From: Campylobacteraceae bacterium
GTDB taxonomy: Bacteria; Campylobacterota; Campylobacteria; Campylobacterales; Campylobacteraceae
Assembly (NCBI GenBank): GCA_031284315.1
Contig: JAITAB010000034.1
Coordinates: 1 to 64,000, forward strand
Length of the DNA: 64,000 nt
Direction of reading: 5' to 3'
The notes under the pieces are model-generated. The model was not told where the DNA came from, did not search any database, and saw only the letters and a list, made by a program, of their open reading frames with translations. Positions 8,067 through 16,098 of the stretch are shown one piece after another; position 1 is the first letter of the stretch, and each line of letters opens with the position of its first letter. A program made the translations under genes and the position numbers.

Positions 8067-8561
8067 TAAATAATCCTTTGGCTTTTCCAAGCTCATAAAG
8101 TTCCTGCTTGTCGTCGCTGCTTGCCATAGCGTCTATAAGCGCATAAGCTTCACCAAGCGTCATATTTCTCACTTCGTTTGGAGTTATTTTAAGCTTTCCA
8201 ACTAAAGCCCCGTACATTTCTCTTATTCCGTACTCTTTTACTTTTTTTTTACATCTTTGACGGGCTCTTTTGGCTGCGGCAGGCAAGCGGTAACTATCTT
8301 TGTTACGATGCCTATCGTCTTAGCATTTAACCCGCCAAGTTCCTCTATCACCTCTTCCGCGCTAACTTTAATACCGCCGTATGTAAGCGTATCGGATATA
8401 ACTTGCACAGCCCACGATAGAGGCAAAGTCTGTTTTACAAGCCTTTCCACAACATTGTAAATACTATAGTTGTTTCTTTCCAGGTAATTCAAAAATTCAA
8501 TCGTGGGTTTTATAACCGCTTTTTCACCCTTATATTCAATCTCAATATTTTGCCAAATCAT
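8050..8561 (-). CDS. Tail assembly chaperone, long form (G-T) by -1 frameshift
   Basis: The upstream gene ends ...GTA AAA AAA AAG TAA. The 9-A run contains the classical slippery heptamer A AAA AAG in register. Moving one base back reads AAA AAA GTA AAA GAG and continues to the stop at 8050, giving about 170 residues. Lambda-like phages make a G and a longer GT chaperone this way and need both, in a set ratio, to load the tape measure protein. The downstream frame has no convincing start of its own. Slip site and frame are visible; use of the shift is inferred from the family. Confidence 0.8.
8238..8561 (-). CDS. Tail assembly chaperone, short form (G)
   Basis: This is the 107-residue unshifted product, starting MIWQNIEIEYKGEKAVIK and ending KEPVKDVKKK. 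Position between the major tail tube gene and the tape measure, size and the frameshift signal at its end mark it as the lambda gpG-type chaperone that coats the tape measure before tail tube polymerisation. It acts in assembly and is absent from the mature virion in the lambda model. Confidence 0.75.
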   Translation of the reverse strand: MIWQNIEIEYKGEKAVIKPTIEFLNYLERNNYSIYNVVERLVKQTLPLSWAVQVISDTLTYGGIKVSAEEVIEELGGLNAKTIGIVTKIVTACLPQPKEPVKDVKKK

Positions 8562-8570
8562 TCAATCTCC

Positions 8571-9023
8571 TTAAGTTGGTATTACCAGCGTAACAATTCC
8601 AGAGCTGTTAAAACTTGCCGAAAATGTTACTGCCTCGTTGTATGCCGCCGACTGCTGATAACTTGCCAAAAAGAAACTGCCTTTTAGCGTGTAATCGGGT
8701 TTGTTGCTTCCCTGATTGAGTTTAGTGATGTAATACTCAAACGAAACATCTTTCAAAAGGCTTGTCCCGTCTATGCCGTTGTCAAGCGAAAACTTAAAAA
8801 GACTTGCGGCAAGATTTGTTGCGCTTGTATCTTCCAATCCTTCAACGCTAAGCTCAACGCCTTTTTGTCCTGCCCTCTCCAGCATTCTTTGGATGCCTTT
8901 GTCGCCGTCTGATGTTATATCCACCGCCTCATTGTTGATTGTAAGGCTCTTTGTCCTTGCCGTTGCCACATAAACCGTTCCTATTTTGATAGCGACGGCT
9001 CTGCCCATAAATTCATTCGCCAT
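8571..9023 (-). CDS. Major tail tube protein
   Basis: The 150-residue protein begins MANEFMGRAVAIKIGTVYVA and contains LTINNEAVDITSDGDKG, the pattern of the TP901-1/HK97-type tail tube family. These proteins polymerise as stacked hexamer rings around the tape measure. It lies between the tail completion gene and the G/GT chaperone, the canonical place. The family call is good; the short length fits a simple tube subunit without an extra surface domain. Confidence 0.85.
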   Translation of the reverse strand: MANEFMGRAVAIKIGTVYVATARTKSLTINNEAVDITSDGDKGIQRMLERAGQKGVELSVEGLEDTSATNLAASLFKFSLDNGIDGTSLLKDVSFEYYITKLNQGSNKPDYTLKGSFFLASYQQSAAYNEAVTFSASFNSSGIVTLVIPT

Positions 9024-9411
9024 TTTTAACTCCTATGATTCTAAAACGCTGTGTTCCAAGCGTCGTTTGTCCATCGCTCTCGATAGTGGTATCCGCATAC
9101 TCAAAATCAATCCCGACACTCTTATAACCCTCTATCTCAATGCAGGCTCTATGCAGTGCGTTGTAGATTTGCATCTGTATATTTTTGCACTCTTCCCTGC
9201 CCTTAAAAACAGAAACGACAATAATAGTTATAGTCGCTTCAAAGCCGATATTGCCGTCTGAGTCAAACGGCACAAACGTATCGTCGCCTATAACTATATA
9301 TGGCGGCGTGATGACATTCGTTTTGCTCTGCTTGTGCGGGTATCTGTCCAATACCTGATATGTCAAAGCATTGAGCAGTTTGTCTCTTACGGCAATCTGG
9401 AAATTAACCAT
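9013..9411 (-). CDS. Tail terminator/completion protein, DUF3168-like
   Basis: The 132-residue protein starts MVNFQIAVRDKLLNAL and has the alpha/beta pattern of DUF3168 tail terminators (lambda gpU-like fold). It ends by overlapping the start of the major tail gene by 11 bases. It would cap the tail tube at the head end. The position between gp10-like and tube genes supports this. Confidence 0.75.
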   Translation of the reverse strand: MVNFQIAVRDKLLNALTYQVLDRYPHKQSKTNVITPPYIVIGDDTFVPFDSDGNIGFEATITIIVVSVFKGREECKNIQMQIYNALHRACIEIEGYKSVGIDFEYADTTIESDGQTTLGTQRFRIIGVKNGE

Positions 9412-9844
9412 CTATCGCCACCGCCATATTTATCTCTTTACCGAAAATATCGTTTATCTTTTTTCGGTTTTTTTCCAAAGCAGGCTCTAAAAACGGACGC
9501 GCTTTCATTTTCTTTGTGCCTTTTTCAAGAGCTGCGGCGTAATTTACATTGGCTCTGACTTCGGCTGAAGTATCATTTACTTTGATATTGATACTTTCCA
9601 ATAACCTGCCTCTGTCACGGTTGGGCGCGTCGCCCTCTTTACTTATGGTATGCCATTTTTTACCGCGCTTTACTTTTTTATCGCCTTTGGAAACTTCGCC
9701 GATTGATTTGACGGCGTCAGCCGCCACAAGAGCCGCACTTAATTTAAGAGCGTTTTTTAAGGCTTTTACTTCCTCTTTTACAGCTTTTTCAAACTGTTTT
9801 TGCACTTCGCTAACGCCTGTAATCACAACTTTCGGGCTAATCAT
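9404..9844 (-). CDS. HK97 gp10-family head-tail component
   Basis: The start is ATG 9844, overlapping the upstream stop as ATGA. The 146-residue product has the HK97 gp10 layout: helix-rich N-terminus, a basic loop (KGDKKVKRGKKWH), then VNYAAALEKGTKKMKARPFLEPAL, where the xYAxxxExGT...RPF signature of the family is clear. It acts in joining the tail to the filled head. Confidence 0.85.
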   Translation of the reverse strand: MISPKVVITGVSEVQKQFEKAVKEEVKALKNALKLSAALVAADAVKSIGEVSKGDKKVKRGKKWHTISKEGDAPNRDRGRLLESINIKVNDTSAEVRANVNYAAALEKGTKKMKARPFLEPALEKNRKKINDIFGKEINMAVAIDG

Positions 9845-10179
9845 TCCGTTCCCTCCTCGCATGGTATTTCAAGCCACATATTTTTTTCTTCCATATTAAT
9901 TATGGCTTTGATATTAAACACGCGTCCGAAATACTCTATCCTGTCAGCCGCGCTTATATCGTTTCGGTATCTGATATAGACTTTATGAGTTATATTGCTC
10001 TCAACTCTTTTGGCAAAAAATCTCTCATTGCCTGATAACGGTTTTATGTATGCTTTTATAGTTAAAATATTTTCCCATTCCCCACTCCAACCGCCCGCAA
10101 GCGTTTTATCGCCGACGAATCTTTGGATATGGATAGTGTTCCTTAACTTTCCAGCATTCAAACCGTTACAGCAAGCCAT
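9841..10179 (-). CDS. Phage head closure protein (SPP1 gp16 / HK97-type)
   Basis: The 112-residue protein begins with GKLRNTIHIQRF and includes the ring-forming beta pattern ending FNIKAIINMEEKNMWLEI, typical of head-tail adaptor/stopper proteins. It would form a ring below the connector and hold DNA in the packaged head. The gene starts at the last base of the upstream connector stop and overlaps the next start, so the three are translationally coupled. Confidence 0.82.
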   Translation of the reverse strand: MACCNGLNAGKLRNTIHIQRFVGDKTLAGGWSGEWENILTIKAYIKPLSGNERFFAKRVESNITHKVYIRYRNDISAADRIEYFGRVFNIKAIINMEEKNMWLEIPCEEGTE

Positions 10180-10787
10180 CAGAATACCTCAGGATAAACA
10201 CGCCAGCGTGATAGTATTTTTGCCGCGCCGCTTTGGACTAAGGCATTTTCACTCGCGCATCCGCCTCTATTTTCATAGTTAAAAGCCGCCAAAGTTAATA
10301 TTCCCTCTTTTATTTGCGTCGGCACATCTTGCGCCTCTCCAAAACCTGTTATATAAGTTATTTCAAGAGCGTTTTTGTCATGTTTGGCAAATAAATGAAG
10401 TTTAGGGATTATCAAACCTGACGGCTTACCCTGCTTTACTACACATCGTGAGATAATCTCATCACCGAAATAAATCACGCTTTCAAGCGTAACTCTCGTC
10501 CCGCTGTACAGTAAAGGTATAGGTCTAACTTCGTAAGCGTTATTTCCCGACAGATTGGGAGTTGTAACCGTACCATCATACGGCATGGTTTCAAAAATCA
10601 GCCTCCTTTTTCTATCTATCAGTTCCAAACCTATATAGTCTATAACTTGACTTGTCGCTGATTTTAACAGCGTTTCCAAAGTTGTATCCGTGCCGTTAAG
10701 AGCAAGCCAATCGGCTAACTCTTGAACGGTTACAGGTGAAATTACAGGCTCATCTACAACAGTAGAAATTAACGCTTTACTTAGCAT
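10179..10787 (-). CDS. Head-tail connector protein (HK97 gp6-like)
   Basis: The 202-residue protein contains VTVQELADWLALNGTDTTLETLLKSA and a later GILTLAAFNYENRG helix, the signature of gp6/gp15-like adaptors that dock under the portal. It follows the major capsid gene and a 60-residue gene. The C-terminal half is a little longer than the minimal HK97 gp6. Confidence 0.82.
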   Translation of the reverse strand: MLSKALISTVVDEPVISPVTVQELADWLALNGTDTTLETLLKSATSQVIDYIGLELIDRKRRLIFETMPYDGTVTTPNLSGNNAYEVRPIPLLYSGTRVTLESVIYFGDEIISRCVVKQGKPSGLIIPKLHLFAKHDKNALEITYITGFGEAQDVPTQIKEGILTLAAFNYENRGGCASENALVQSGAAKILSRWRVYPEVF

Positions 10788-10970
10788 CTATTTTACCTCT
10801 TTAGGCTCTTTGACCTTTTTTTCTTTAGGCTCTTTGACCTTTTCAGGTATTTCCGCAGGTTCTATAAAACCTTTGGCAAGCAGTTGCTGCGTTCTTATAT
10901 CCTCGTCGTCAAGCTCCACGATGTCGCCAAGCCTGTAATCTTGAGTATAAGTCTTAAATAGATACTTCAT
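10788..10970 (-). CDS. Small head-region protein with Lys-Pro-Glu repeats
   Basis: The 60-residue protein has an N-terminal part of about 40 residues (MKYLFKTYTQDYRLGD) and a tail made of repeated VKEPKE units. Phages often carry such a short gene between major capsid and connector, sometimes a head-fibre or adaptor helper. I cannot assign a function. The coding call rests on tight packing (8 bp from the capsid gene, no gap before the connector) and a good ribosome site (GAGAG). Confidence 0.65.
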   Translation of the reverse strand: MKYLFKTYTQDYRLGDIVELDDEDIRTQQLLAKGFIEPAEIPEKVKEPKEKKVKEPKEVK

Positions 10971-10978
10971 TTTCTCTC

Positions 10979-12229
10979 CTATTCAGGCGTAACTTCAAAG
11001 CTGCCTTTGGTAAATGCTTTTGGTCTATTGATACCAAGCGCATATCTCTCTTCGCCAAGAATTGCGATACCGTTCTTGACAAAAAAGTCGGAGTGGCTTT
11101 CGCTTATTCTGATGCTTGCGTCTTCTCTGTCGTAGAGTTTCGCGCCGATTGTCCAGTCGCCAAGCAAGAAGTTTCCTACAGGCATTGCGTTTGTTACCAC
11201 AACGGGGATTCTCCAAATGCGCGGCGTTAGATTTACTCCGTCGCTTGTAGCCGCATACGGCACTAAGAGATAGTGTCCGTCGGTACCGCGTGAAAGCTCT
11301 ATCGTCTCAAGGTCTGCGGGGTTGAGTACTACGCCCGTGATGTTGTAGTATTCGTAAGCCTGACATTTTGTGATAGCTTTTCTTATCTGCTCAAGCATCA
11401 AAGCGCCTGTTACGGTTGTGCCTGCGGGAAATTTGCCGATACTGTTGATACCGCTGTCATTCATGATACCCGTGAGATTTTGTCCTGTGCCGTCGCCCAA
11501 AAGAAGCTGATTGTCGCTTGCCAAATCAAGCCCGTAGATTAGCTCCGTATTGATGATACCCTGAAGCTGCGGAGCATCGGCAAGCACCTGCCTTGACGCA
11601 GGTATCCAATGCGCGATAGTAGCAACCGGAACAGTTACAAGAGAGAAAACAAGGTTTTTCTCACTCTTAGCGGCAAATTCGCCTGCTCCCACGCCCGCAG
11701 TTGTTCCTTGAGGAGATGCCGCGGTTATACCCGTTGTCATTCTCATAATTTCAACCGAACTCGTGGCAACGGGAACGGAAGGAATCAAGTCTCTTATTCT
11801 AAGCGGTCTATACCCACCGACATATCTGTACACTTCAGGGTCGCGGTAAGGATTTACCAAAGCTCCCGCTGATGTGCTTGCTCCCGTGATAGCTTTCAAA
11901 GATACCGCATTCACAAAGTTTGATTTTTTGCTTTGCGCGTCTTTGAACTGTTCGCTTGCGATAAATGTTTCGCCCGCGCTTTTTCTTTCAGCTTTCTGGT
12001 TAAAACCTCTTTTCAAGTCAGCCTGCAAAGTTTTCAAAATCTCATCGGCTGATTTGATAGCTTCATTCAATTTTGAAATTTCAGCGTCTTTCTTTTCTAA
12101 CGCCGATTTCAACTCTTTTACATCGTTATTGTTTGCACTTACGCTTTTTTCAAGCTTTTCCTGCGCCTCTTTTCTCTCGCCTTGAGCTTTTTCAAGCTTT
12201 TCTAATAGCTCTTTTAACTCTTTATCCAT
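10979..12229 (-). CDS. Major capsid protein, HK97 fold, with N-terminal scaffold domain
   Basis: The start is ATG 12229 with AAGGA seven bases upstream, giving 416 residues. The first 105 or so are a charged coiled coil (the delta/scaffold domain). Then follow the E-loop and P-domain pattern, including ASRQVLADAPQLQGIINTEL and LLLGDGTGQNLTGIMN, typical of HK97-type shells. The protease encoded just upstream would remove the coiled coil after prohead assembly. The protein builds the icosahedral head. Confidence 0.93.
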   Translation of the reverse strand: MDKELKELLEKLEKAQGERKEAQEKLEKSVSANNNDVKELKSALEKKDAEISKLNEAIKSADEILKTLQADLKRGFNQKAERKSAGETFIASEQFKDAQSKKSNFVNAVSLKAITGASTSAGALVNPYRDPEVYRYVGGYRPLRIRDLIPSVPVATSSVEIMRMTTGITAASPQGTTAGVGAGEFAAKSEKNLVFSLVTVPVATIAHWIPASRQVLADAPQLQGIINTELIYGLDLASDNQLLLGDGTGQNLTGIMNDSGINSIGKFPAGTTVTGALMLEQIRKAITKCQAYEYYNITGVVLNPADLETIELSRGTDGHYLLVPYAATSDGVNLTPRIWRIPVVVTNAMPVGNFLLGDWTIGAKLYDREDASIRISESHSDFFVKNGIAILGEERYALGINRPKAFTKGSFEVTPE

Positions 12230-12233
12230 TTTT

Positions 12234-12821
12234 TCATCCTTCAATTAAATTTTTAACTCTTAAAAGCGTTTCCGCACCTAACGGCTTATCTTCTGCTTGA
12301 GTGCTTTTATGCGGCTCATCATTGATAAGTGTCTCTATCTTTTTAAACAGCTCGGGATTGGCTTTTTCAAGTAATCCCAAGTGGTTTTTCACATTGGTTA
12401 TAATTGCCTTCTCGTTCATGGGAAAAGAAACGAGCGAAAATTCATACAGTTTTATCTCTTTTATGTGTCGTATATTGTCTATGATGTCGCTCTTGCCTTC
12501 AGGGACGCTGTAACCTATACTCATCGTATCTATCACACCGTCTTTAAGCAGCTGCATGGCATCGCGTCCAAGCTGTGTGTCGCTTATCTGCGCTTTGACA
12601 TACAGTCCTTTTTCATCTTCTCGCATTTCTATAGGTTTGCCTATCGCTTCGCTATGCTGCCATAAGACTTTTATCCTTGAACTTCTTTCGTTTATGGTTT
12701 TGGAAAAGGCACCCTGATGGATAATATCGCCGCCCTCGTCCAAATCCCAAGTAGCCGCATATCCTTCAAATATTCGCTTTTCCTCGTCCAATTTCTCTTT
12801 TTTAAATGTTTTAAACTCCAC
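12234..12821 (-). CDS. Prohead protease (HK97 type, S78)
   Basis: The 195-residue protein has the FEGYAATWDLDEGGDII N-terminus of the family, a His within IKVLWQHSEAIGKP and a Ser within MSIGYSVPEG, the expected catalytic His and Ser. It matures the prohead by cleaving the scaffold part of the capsid protein and then itself. Gene order portal, MuF, protease, capsid is canonical. Confidence 0.92.
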   Translation of the reverse strand: MEFKTFKKEKLDEEKRIFEGYAATWDLDEGGDIIHQGAFSKTINERSSRIKVLWQHSEAIGKPIEMREDEKGLYVKAQISDTQLGRDAMQLLKDGVIDTMSIGYSVPEGKSDIIDNIRHIKEIKLYEFSLVSFPMNEKAIITNVKNHLGLLEKANPELFKKIETLINDEPHKSTQAEDKPLGAETLLRVKNLIEG

Positions 12822-12824
12822 TTT

Positions 12825-13562
12825 TTACTCCTTTGGCACAGATACAACCGCACATCGGCAGTTGATAACATTTTCAGCGCTTCCGTTAGGGTCGCCGGGA
12901 TAATCCAGCTCTTCGCCGCCTACGATAAACTTTTCATTCATTCCGACTTGCTGTCCATTGGCATTTTCATGTGTTTTTCTCACTCTCTCATCATGCGGGC
13001 TTACCCACTCTTTAACCATCTCAATACCAAGTTCATTTGCCATCTCTTTCATTAACTGCATATTCGCGGTGTTAGAGGCTTGATGCGTTTCTGTCCTTGC
13101 TATCGTATTTGAGCGTATTTTTGAGATTTCGGGGGCGTTTTTCCTTATCTCTCTTGCGATTTGCGCGCTCCCTAATCCTTCCTCAATGCCTTTTGTTACG
13201 GTATCTTTGATGCCTTTCAGTGTTGTATAGGTTATTTCGGTTACTTTTACCGCTCCGTATATTTTGATATATTCAACGATACCCATGATAAACCTGTCGT
13301 CTTTTCGGCGTGATAAGATTTGCCTGATGTTTTGCGCGCTTTCAGTCCATAAAGAGGTTAAAATCTTGTCTATCCTGTTAGTATGCCTTGCAAGCAGCAT
13401 ATCAACGGGTAAATTTTCCTCACAAAGATTTGCGCCCTCTTTCATAGCTCTTGCTATCTCTTTTGTAAATGCGGGAGCGTATTTGCGCGTTAAAGCGTCA
13501 ACGTTATTTCTGATTATCGCGGCTTGCTGATATTTGGTAAAATAGTTAATTCTTTTTGCCAT
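12825..13562 (-). CDS. Phage head morphogenesis / minor capsid protein (MuF-like)
   Basis: The start is ATG 13562, behind AGGCGG, giving 245 residues; it overlaps the end of the portal gene by 17 bases. The C-terminal region carries the Mu gpF signature: RTETHQASNTANMQ, then WVSPHDERVRKTHENANGQ, then DPNGSAENVINCRC. Such proteins enter the prohead with the portal and often form part of the ejection apparatus. No fused toxin domain is present. Confidence 0.88.
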   Translation of the reverse strand: MAKRINYFTKYQQAAIIRNNVDALTRKYAPAFTKEIARAMKEGANLCEENLPVDMLLARHTNRIDKILTSLWTESAQNIRQILSRRKDDRFIMGIVEYIKIYGAVKVTEITYTTLKGIKDTVTKGIEEGLGSAQIAREIRKNAPEISKIRSNTIARTETHQASNTANMQLMKEMANELGIEMVKEWVSPHDERVRKTHENANGQQVGMNEKFIVGGEELDYPGDPNGSAENVINCRCAVVSVPKE

Positions 13563-14796
13563 CCGCCGCCTCCGCGCTTTTTTCGTCCTCTTCAAATGAA
13601 ATTCCAGCAGGAATTAAACTTGACGGCAAATAGCCTGTATCGCCGCCGTCTATATCTTCAAATCCAAGCTCTAATTTTTGATTGATAACATTAAAAGGAA
13701 CGCCCATATTAAAGAGTTTTTGCGCGCGTTCAAGTTTTTTGTCAAGGTTTTCCTGCAAAGCGCTAAGATTGGAGTAGTCCGCTCTTATCCTTACGCCATC
13801 ACCGCACAGTTGGCTGGTAAGTTGTATCTCATAGAGTGCGGCAAGCGGTATGATAGTATCTTGATAGAGTTGTTTATTCATAGCTTCGGCATTTGCTAAG
13901 TTTACATTTTCAGTCATTCCCAAATTTGCCAAAGAGATGCCGAAAGCCGCGCAAATCTCTATCCAATTGGCTTTTTTGGAATTGGTAAAGTCAAGTTCTG
14001 CCGCGTTTTGTCCGAAATTGGTTATCTCTCCTGTTGTTACTATCGGTTTTCTTGCGTTTTTGGGACCTTGATAATTTTGTTTTAACTGCTCTTTGATAAA
14101 ATTCATCTGTTCGGGCGTAGTGCTTTCGTCCACTTTCACATAAATGTCAGCCAAGCTTCGGTTGGATAAAGATACCTTTTGCCATTCGCTTGTTTCTCTG
14201 TCTATATCAACGGCTATACCCGCTCCCTTTAAGATAGGCATTCCGCTTGTCTGTGAGGAAGGATTGGGATACATAAGCTGAACGATTTCGCTCTCGTCAT
14301 ACTCTATTTTTTTATTTCCTGCCTGATAGATATACTTTTCTATGAGTTTTGTTTTGCCTTCAATGATTTGTACATTTGCGCTCTCAAGCAAATAAAGTTC
14401 TTTGGTGATTTCGCCCTCAATCGCCGACTTAACCTTAACTTCGCGCAAAAAGGCATTGCCTGTTAAGTCTAACTGCTGACTTACCAAATACAAAAGCTCA
14501 TAAAACGACTGATATGGATTCGGTTTGTTCAGTAGGGTTTGGATATGGTGATTTGGCGATGTTTCCCATTCGCCTTTGGAATTTAGCGTTTCAACCGTAA
14601 ACGGTATCGCGGCAAGGAGTTTCGCTCTTTTTTCTATGCTTGCGTAAACTACGGCTGATTTGGAATAGCCAAGATTGATAGCTTTTTCGGCTGACCAGTC
14701 AGTCCATGCGACTTTATAGGTATTAACGCCGTCTCTTATGAAAAACGCTCTGTTTTCTTTTCTGAAAAGCTTTCCAAGTCCGAACAAATCGCGCAC
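13546..14796 (-). CDS. Portal protein (HK97 family)
   Basis: The 416-residue protein (GTG start) has the portal pattern: SAVVYASIEKRAKLLAAIPF near residue 48, a SFYELLYLVSQQLDLTGNAF helix, VQLMYPNPSSQTSGMPIL and a C-terminal crown ending in acidic residues. It forms the dodecameric DNA channel at one head vertex. Unusually for HK97-type phages, about 4 kb of regulatory and lipoprotein genes separate it from the terminase. Confidence 0.9.
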   Translation of the reverse strand: MRDLFGLGKLFRKENRAFFIRDGVNTYKVAWTDWSAEKAINLGYSKSAVVYASIEKRAKLLAAIPFTVETLNSKGEWETSPNHHIQTLLNKPNPYQSFYELLYLVSQQLDLTGNAFLREVKVKSAIEGEITKELYLLESANVQIIEGKTKLIEKYIYQAGNKKIEYDESEIVQLMYPNPSSQTSGMPILKGAGIAVDIDRETSEWQKVSLSNRSLADIYVKVDESTTPEQMNFIKEQLKQNYQGPKNARKPIVTTGEITNFGQNAAELDFTNSKKANWIEICAAFGISLANLGMTENVNLANAEAMNKQLYQDTIIPLAALYEIQLTSQLCGDGVRIRADYSNLSALQENLDKKLERAQKLFNMGVPFNVINQKLELGFEDIDGGDTGYLPSSLIPAGISFEEDEKSAEAADGKKN

Positions 14797-14845
14797 CTTT
14801 ATAGTTTTTCACGATTATTGCTCTTTTTCAGAAAAAAAGGAAGTA

Positions 14846-14895
14846 CCCTAAAATTTAACGTCCCTCTTTTTTTAACGTCCCTCTTTTTTTTAGGG
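14846..14895. repeat. Two perfect 17-bp tandem units inside an inverted repeat, upstream of portal
   Basis: The unit TTTAACGTCCCTCTTTT occurs at 14854-14870 and 14871-14887. The pair is framed by CCCTAAAA (846-853 of this kilobase) and TTTTAGGG (888-895). It lies 50-100 bp before the portal gene, the first of the head operon. It may bind a late regulator or form a leader structure; nothing in the sequence decides this. Confidence 0.6.
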
Positions 14896-14897
14896 TC

Positions 14898-14926
14898 TTG
14901 ACTTTTTTGGGATTTTATGCTATGGA
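14898..14926 (+). promoter_or_regulatory. Possible plus-strand promoter with extended -10
   Basis: TTGACT (14898-14903), a 17-bp spacer ending TGC, and TATGGA (14921-14926) resemble an extended -10 promoter. It would read toward the hairpin at 14971-14994 and then antisense to the lipoprotein genes. No frame of useful length follows, so any product would be a short RNA. Confidence 0.35.
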
Positions 14927-14970
14927 ATTAAACAGTCTCAAAAATAAATTTTGATACGGGTTTGGGAGCG

Positions 14971-14994
14971 AAAGCGGTCAAATCCGACCGCTTT
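14971..14994. terminator. Hairpin between lipoprotein and head operons
   Basis: AAAGCGGTC pairs perfectly with GACCGCTTT around AAATCC. It lies two bases beyond the stop of the minus-strand lipoprotein gene and so may end that operon. The U tract on either side is short, so termination may be weak. Confidence 0.5.
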
Positions 14995-14996
14995 AA

Positions 14997-15605
14997 CTAC
15001 TTAAAATTTATAGCCTGCTCGTAAAACTGTTTTAATAACGGAATGAAATTCTTATTTAACTCTTGCGGGTTAGAATAAAGATTATTCTCTCCCGAATTGT
15101 ATTTATAAACAACCTCTCCGCATTTTATTTGAGGCTCTTTCGCTTCAATGAATTTTTGCAGGTCATCGCCCCATATTATGCCTGTACCTTGCACAACGGC
15201 GGATGCGGTAACCATTCTATTACCAGGGTGACCCACAATATCAACATCATAATCGCTCGCTCCTTTGGTTATTCTTACGGGGATATTCGTATCGTCGGCT
15301 CTGAATGTACACAGTCCGCCTATTCTTTGATTGTAAATAGAAACGGTAGTCTTTGTTTCTGCCACCTTATCATGAAATGCAACAGTTATAAAAATGGACG
15401 TTTTGTCCGCATACTTCGTAAAATCCATATATAGCCCGTGTTGTTCAATCATCATAGTGCCGCCTCCGACATAGTTATCGGATAATTTAATCTTTTTGCT
15501 ATCCGAAAACTCATCATTTATAACTTCAATTTTAGGTTGAGGCGATAAACACCCGCCTAAAAACACAGCCGCTAAAACCAAAATAACATAATTGACCTTT
15601 TTCAT
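14997..15605 (-). CDS. Prophage-encoded lipoprotein, unknown function (second of pair)
   Basis: The 202-residue protein has a lipoprotein signal (MKKVNYVILVLAAVFLGGC) followed by a beta-rich soluble domain. Its C-terminus (NKNFIPLLKQFYEQA) resembles that of the neighbouring lipoprotein (DADFLPNIRKFYDTV), so the two are probably distant paralogues. Starts and stops overlap by 4 bases. Phage-encoded lipoproteins often block superinfection or alter the cell surface. That role is inferred here, since no family is recognised. Confidence 0.65.
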   Translation of the reverse strand: MKKVNYVILVLAAVFLGGCLSPQPKIEVINDEFSDSKKIKLSDNYVGGGTMMIEQHGLYMDFTKYADKTSIFITVAFHDKVAETKTTVSIYNQRIGGLCTFRADDTNIPVRITKGASDYDVDIVGHPGNRMVTASAVVQGTGIIWGDDLQKFIEAKEPQIKCGEVVYKYNSGENNLYSNPQELNKNFIPLLKQFYEQAINFK

Positions 15606-16096
15606 TTTTGCCCCTTTGCTACAGTATCATAGAATTTTCTGATATTTGGTAGAAAATCCGCGTCTATATCCTTATACTCTTTGTTTGAGTTATTTCCGCG
15701 TATCTTTACTTCAATGCTTTTAGCGTTGACTATCTCTGCAAAATCGCTCTCGCTGACACTAATCCGTCCGTCCTCTGTGGAAGTGCCATCATAGTCGCAG
15801 ATATAGGCTGGCAAGCTTATTTTGTAAGTTTTGACCACACTATCGGCGATAATATCCGCCTCTCTTATCTTGTTAAAGGCGCTTTCGCATCTGCCTTTAA
15901 TCCTCACATAAAAGCTAAAATCCACATTTTTGCCTCTTATGAGAGCTTCGGGACTGAATGTTATGTTTTCAGCCAGCTTATTACCCGTAGAGCGAAAAGA
16001 CTTGCCCGCTATACTTTCGGAACTGTTGATAACAAACTGCTGTGCGCAGCCTGCTAAAACAAAAACCGATAATGCCGATAAAACTAACTTTTTCAT
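15602..16096 (-). CDS. Prophage-encoded lipoprotein, unknown function (first of pair)
   Basis: The 164-residue protein begins with a clear lipoprotein signal (MKKLVLSALSVFVLAGC) and a beta-rich domain with two cysteines (GRCESAF, YICDYDG). It sits 2 bp after RhuM and overlaps the next lipoprotein gene. It would be anchored in a periplasmic-facing or surface membrane. Its position away from the lysis genes suggests a lysogenic-conversion or exclusion gene rather than a spanin. No homologue is recognised. Confidence 0.65.
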   Translation of the reverse strand: MKKLVLSALSVFVLAGCAQQFVINSSESIAGKSFRSTGNKLAENITFSPEALIRGKNVDFSFYVRIKGRCESAFNKIREADIIADSVVKTYKISLPAYICDYDGTSTEDGRISVSESDFAEIVNAKSIEVKIRGNNSNKEYKDIDADFLPNIRKFYDTVAKGQK

Positions 16097-16098
16097 TT

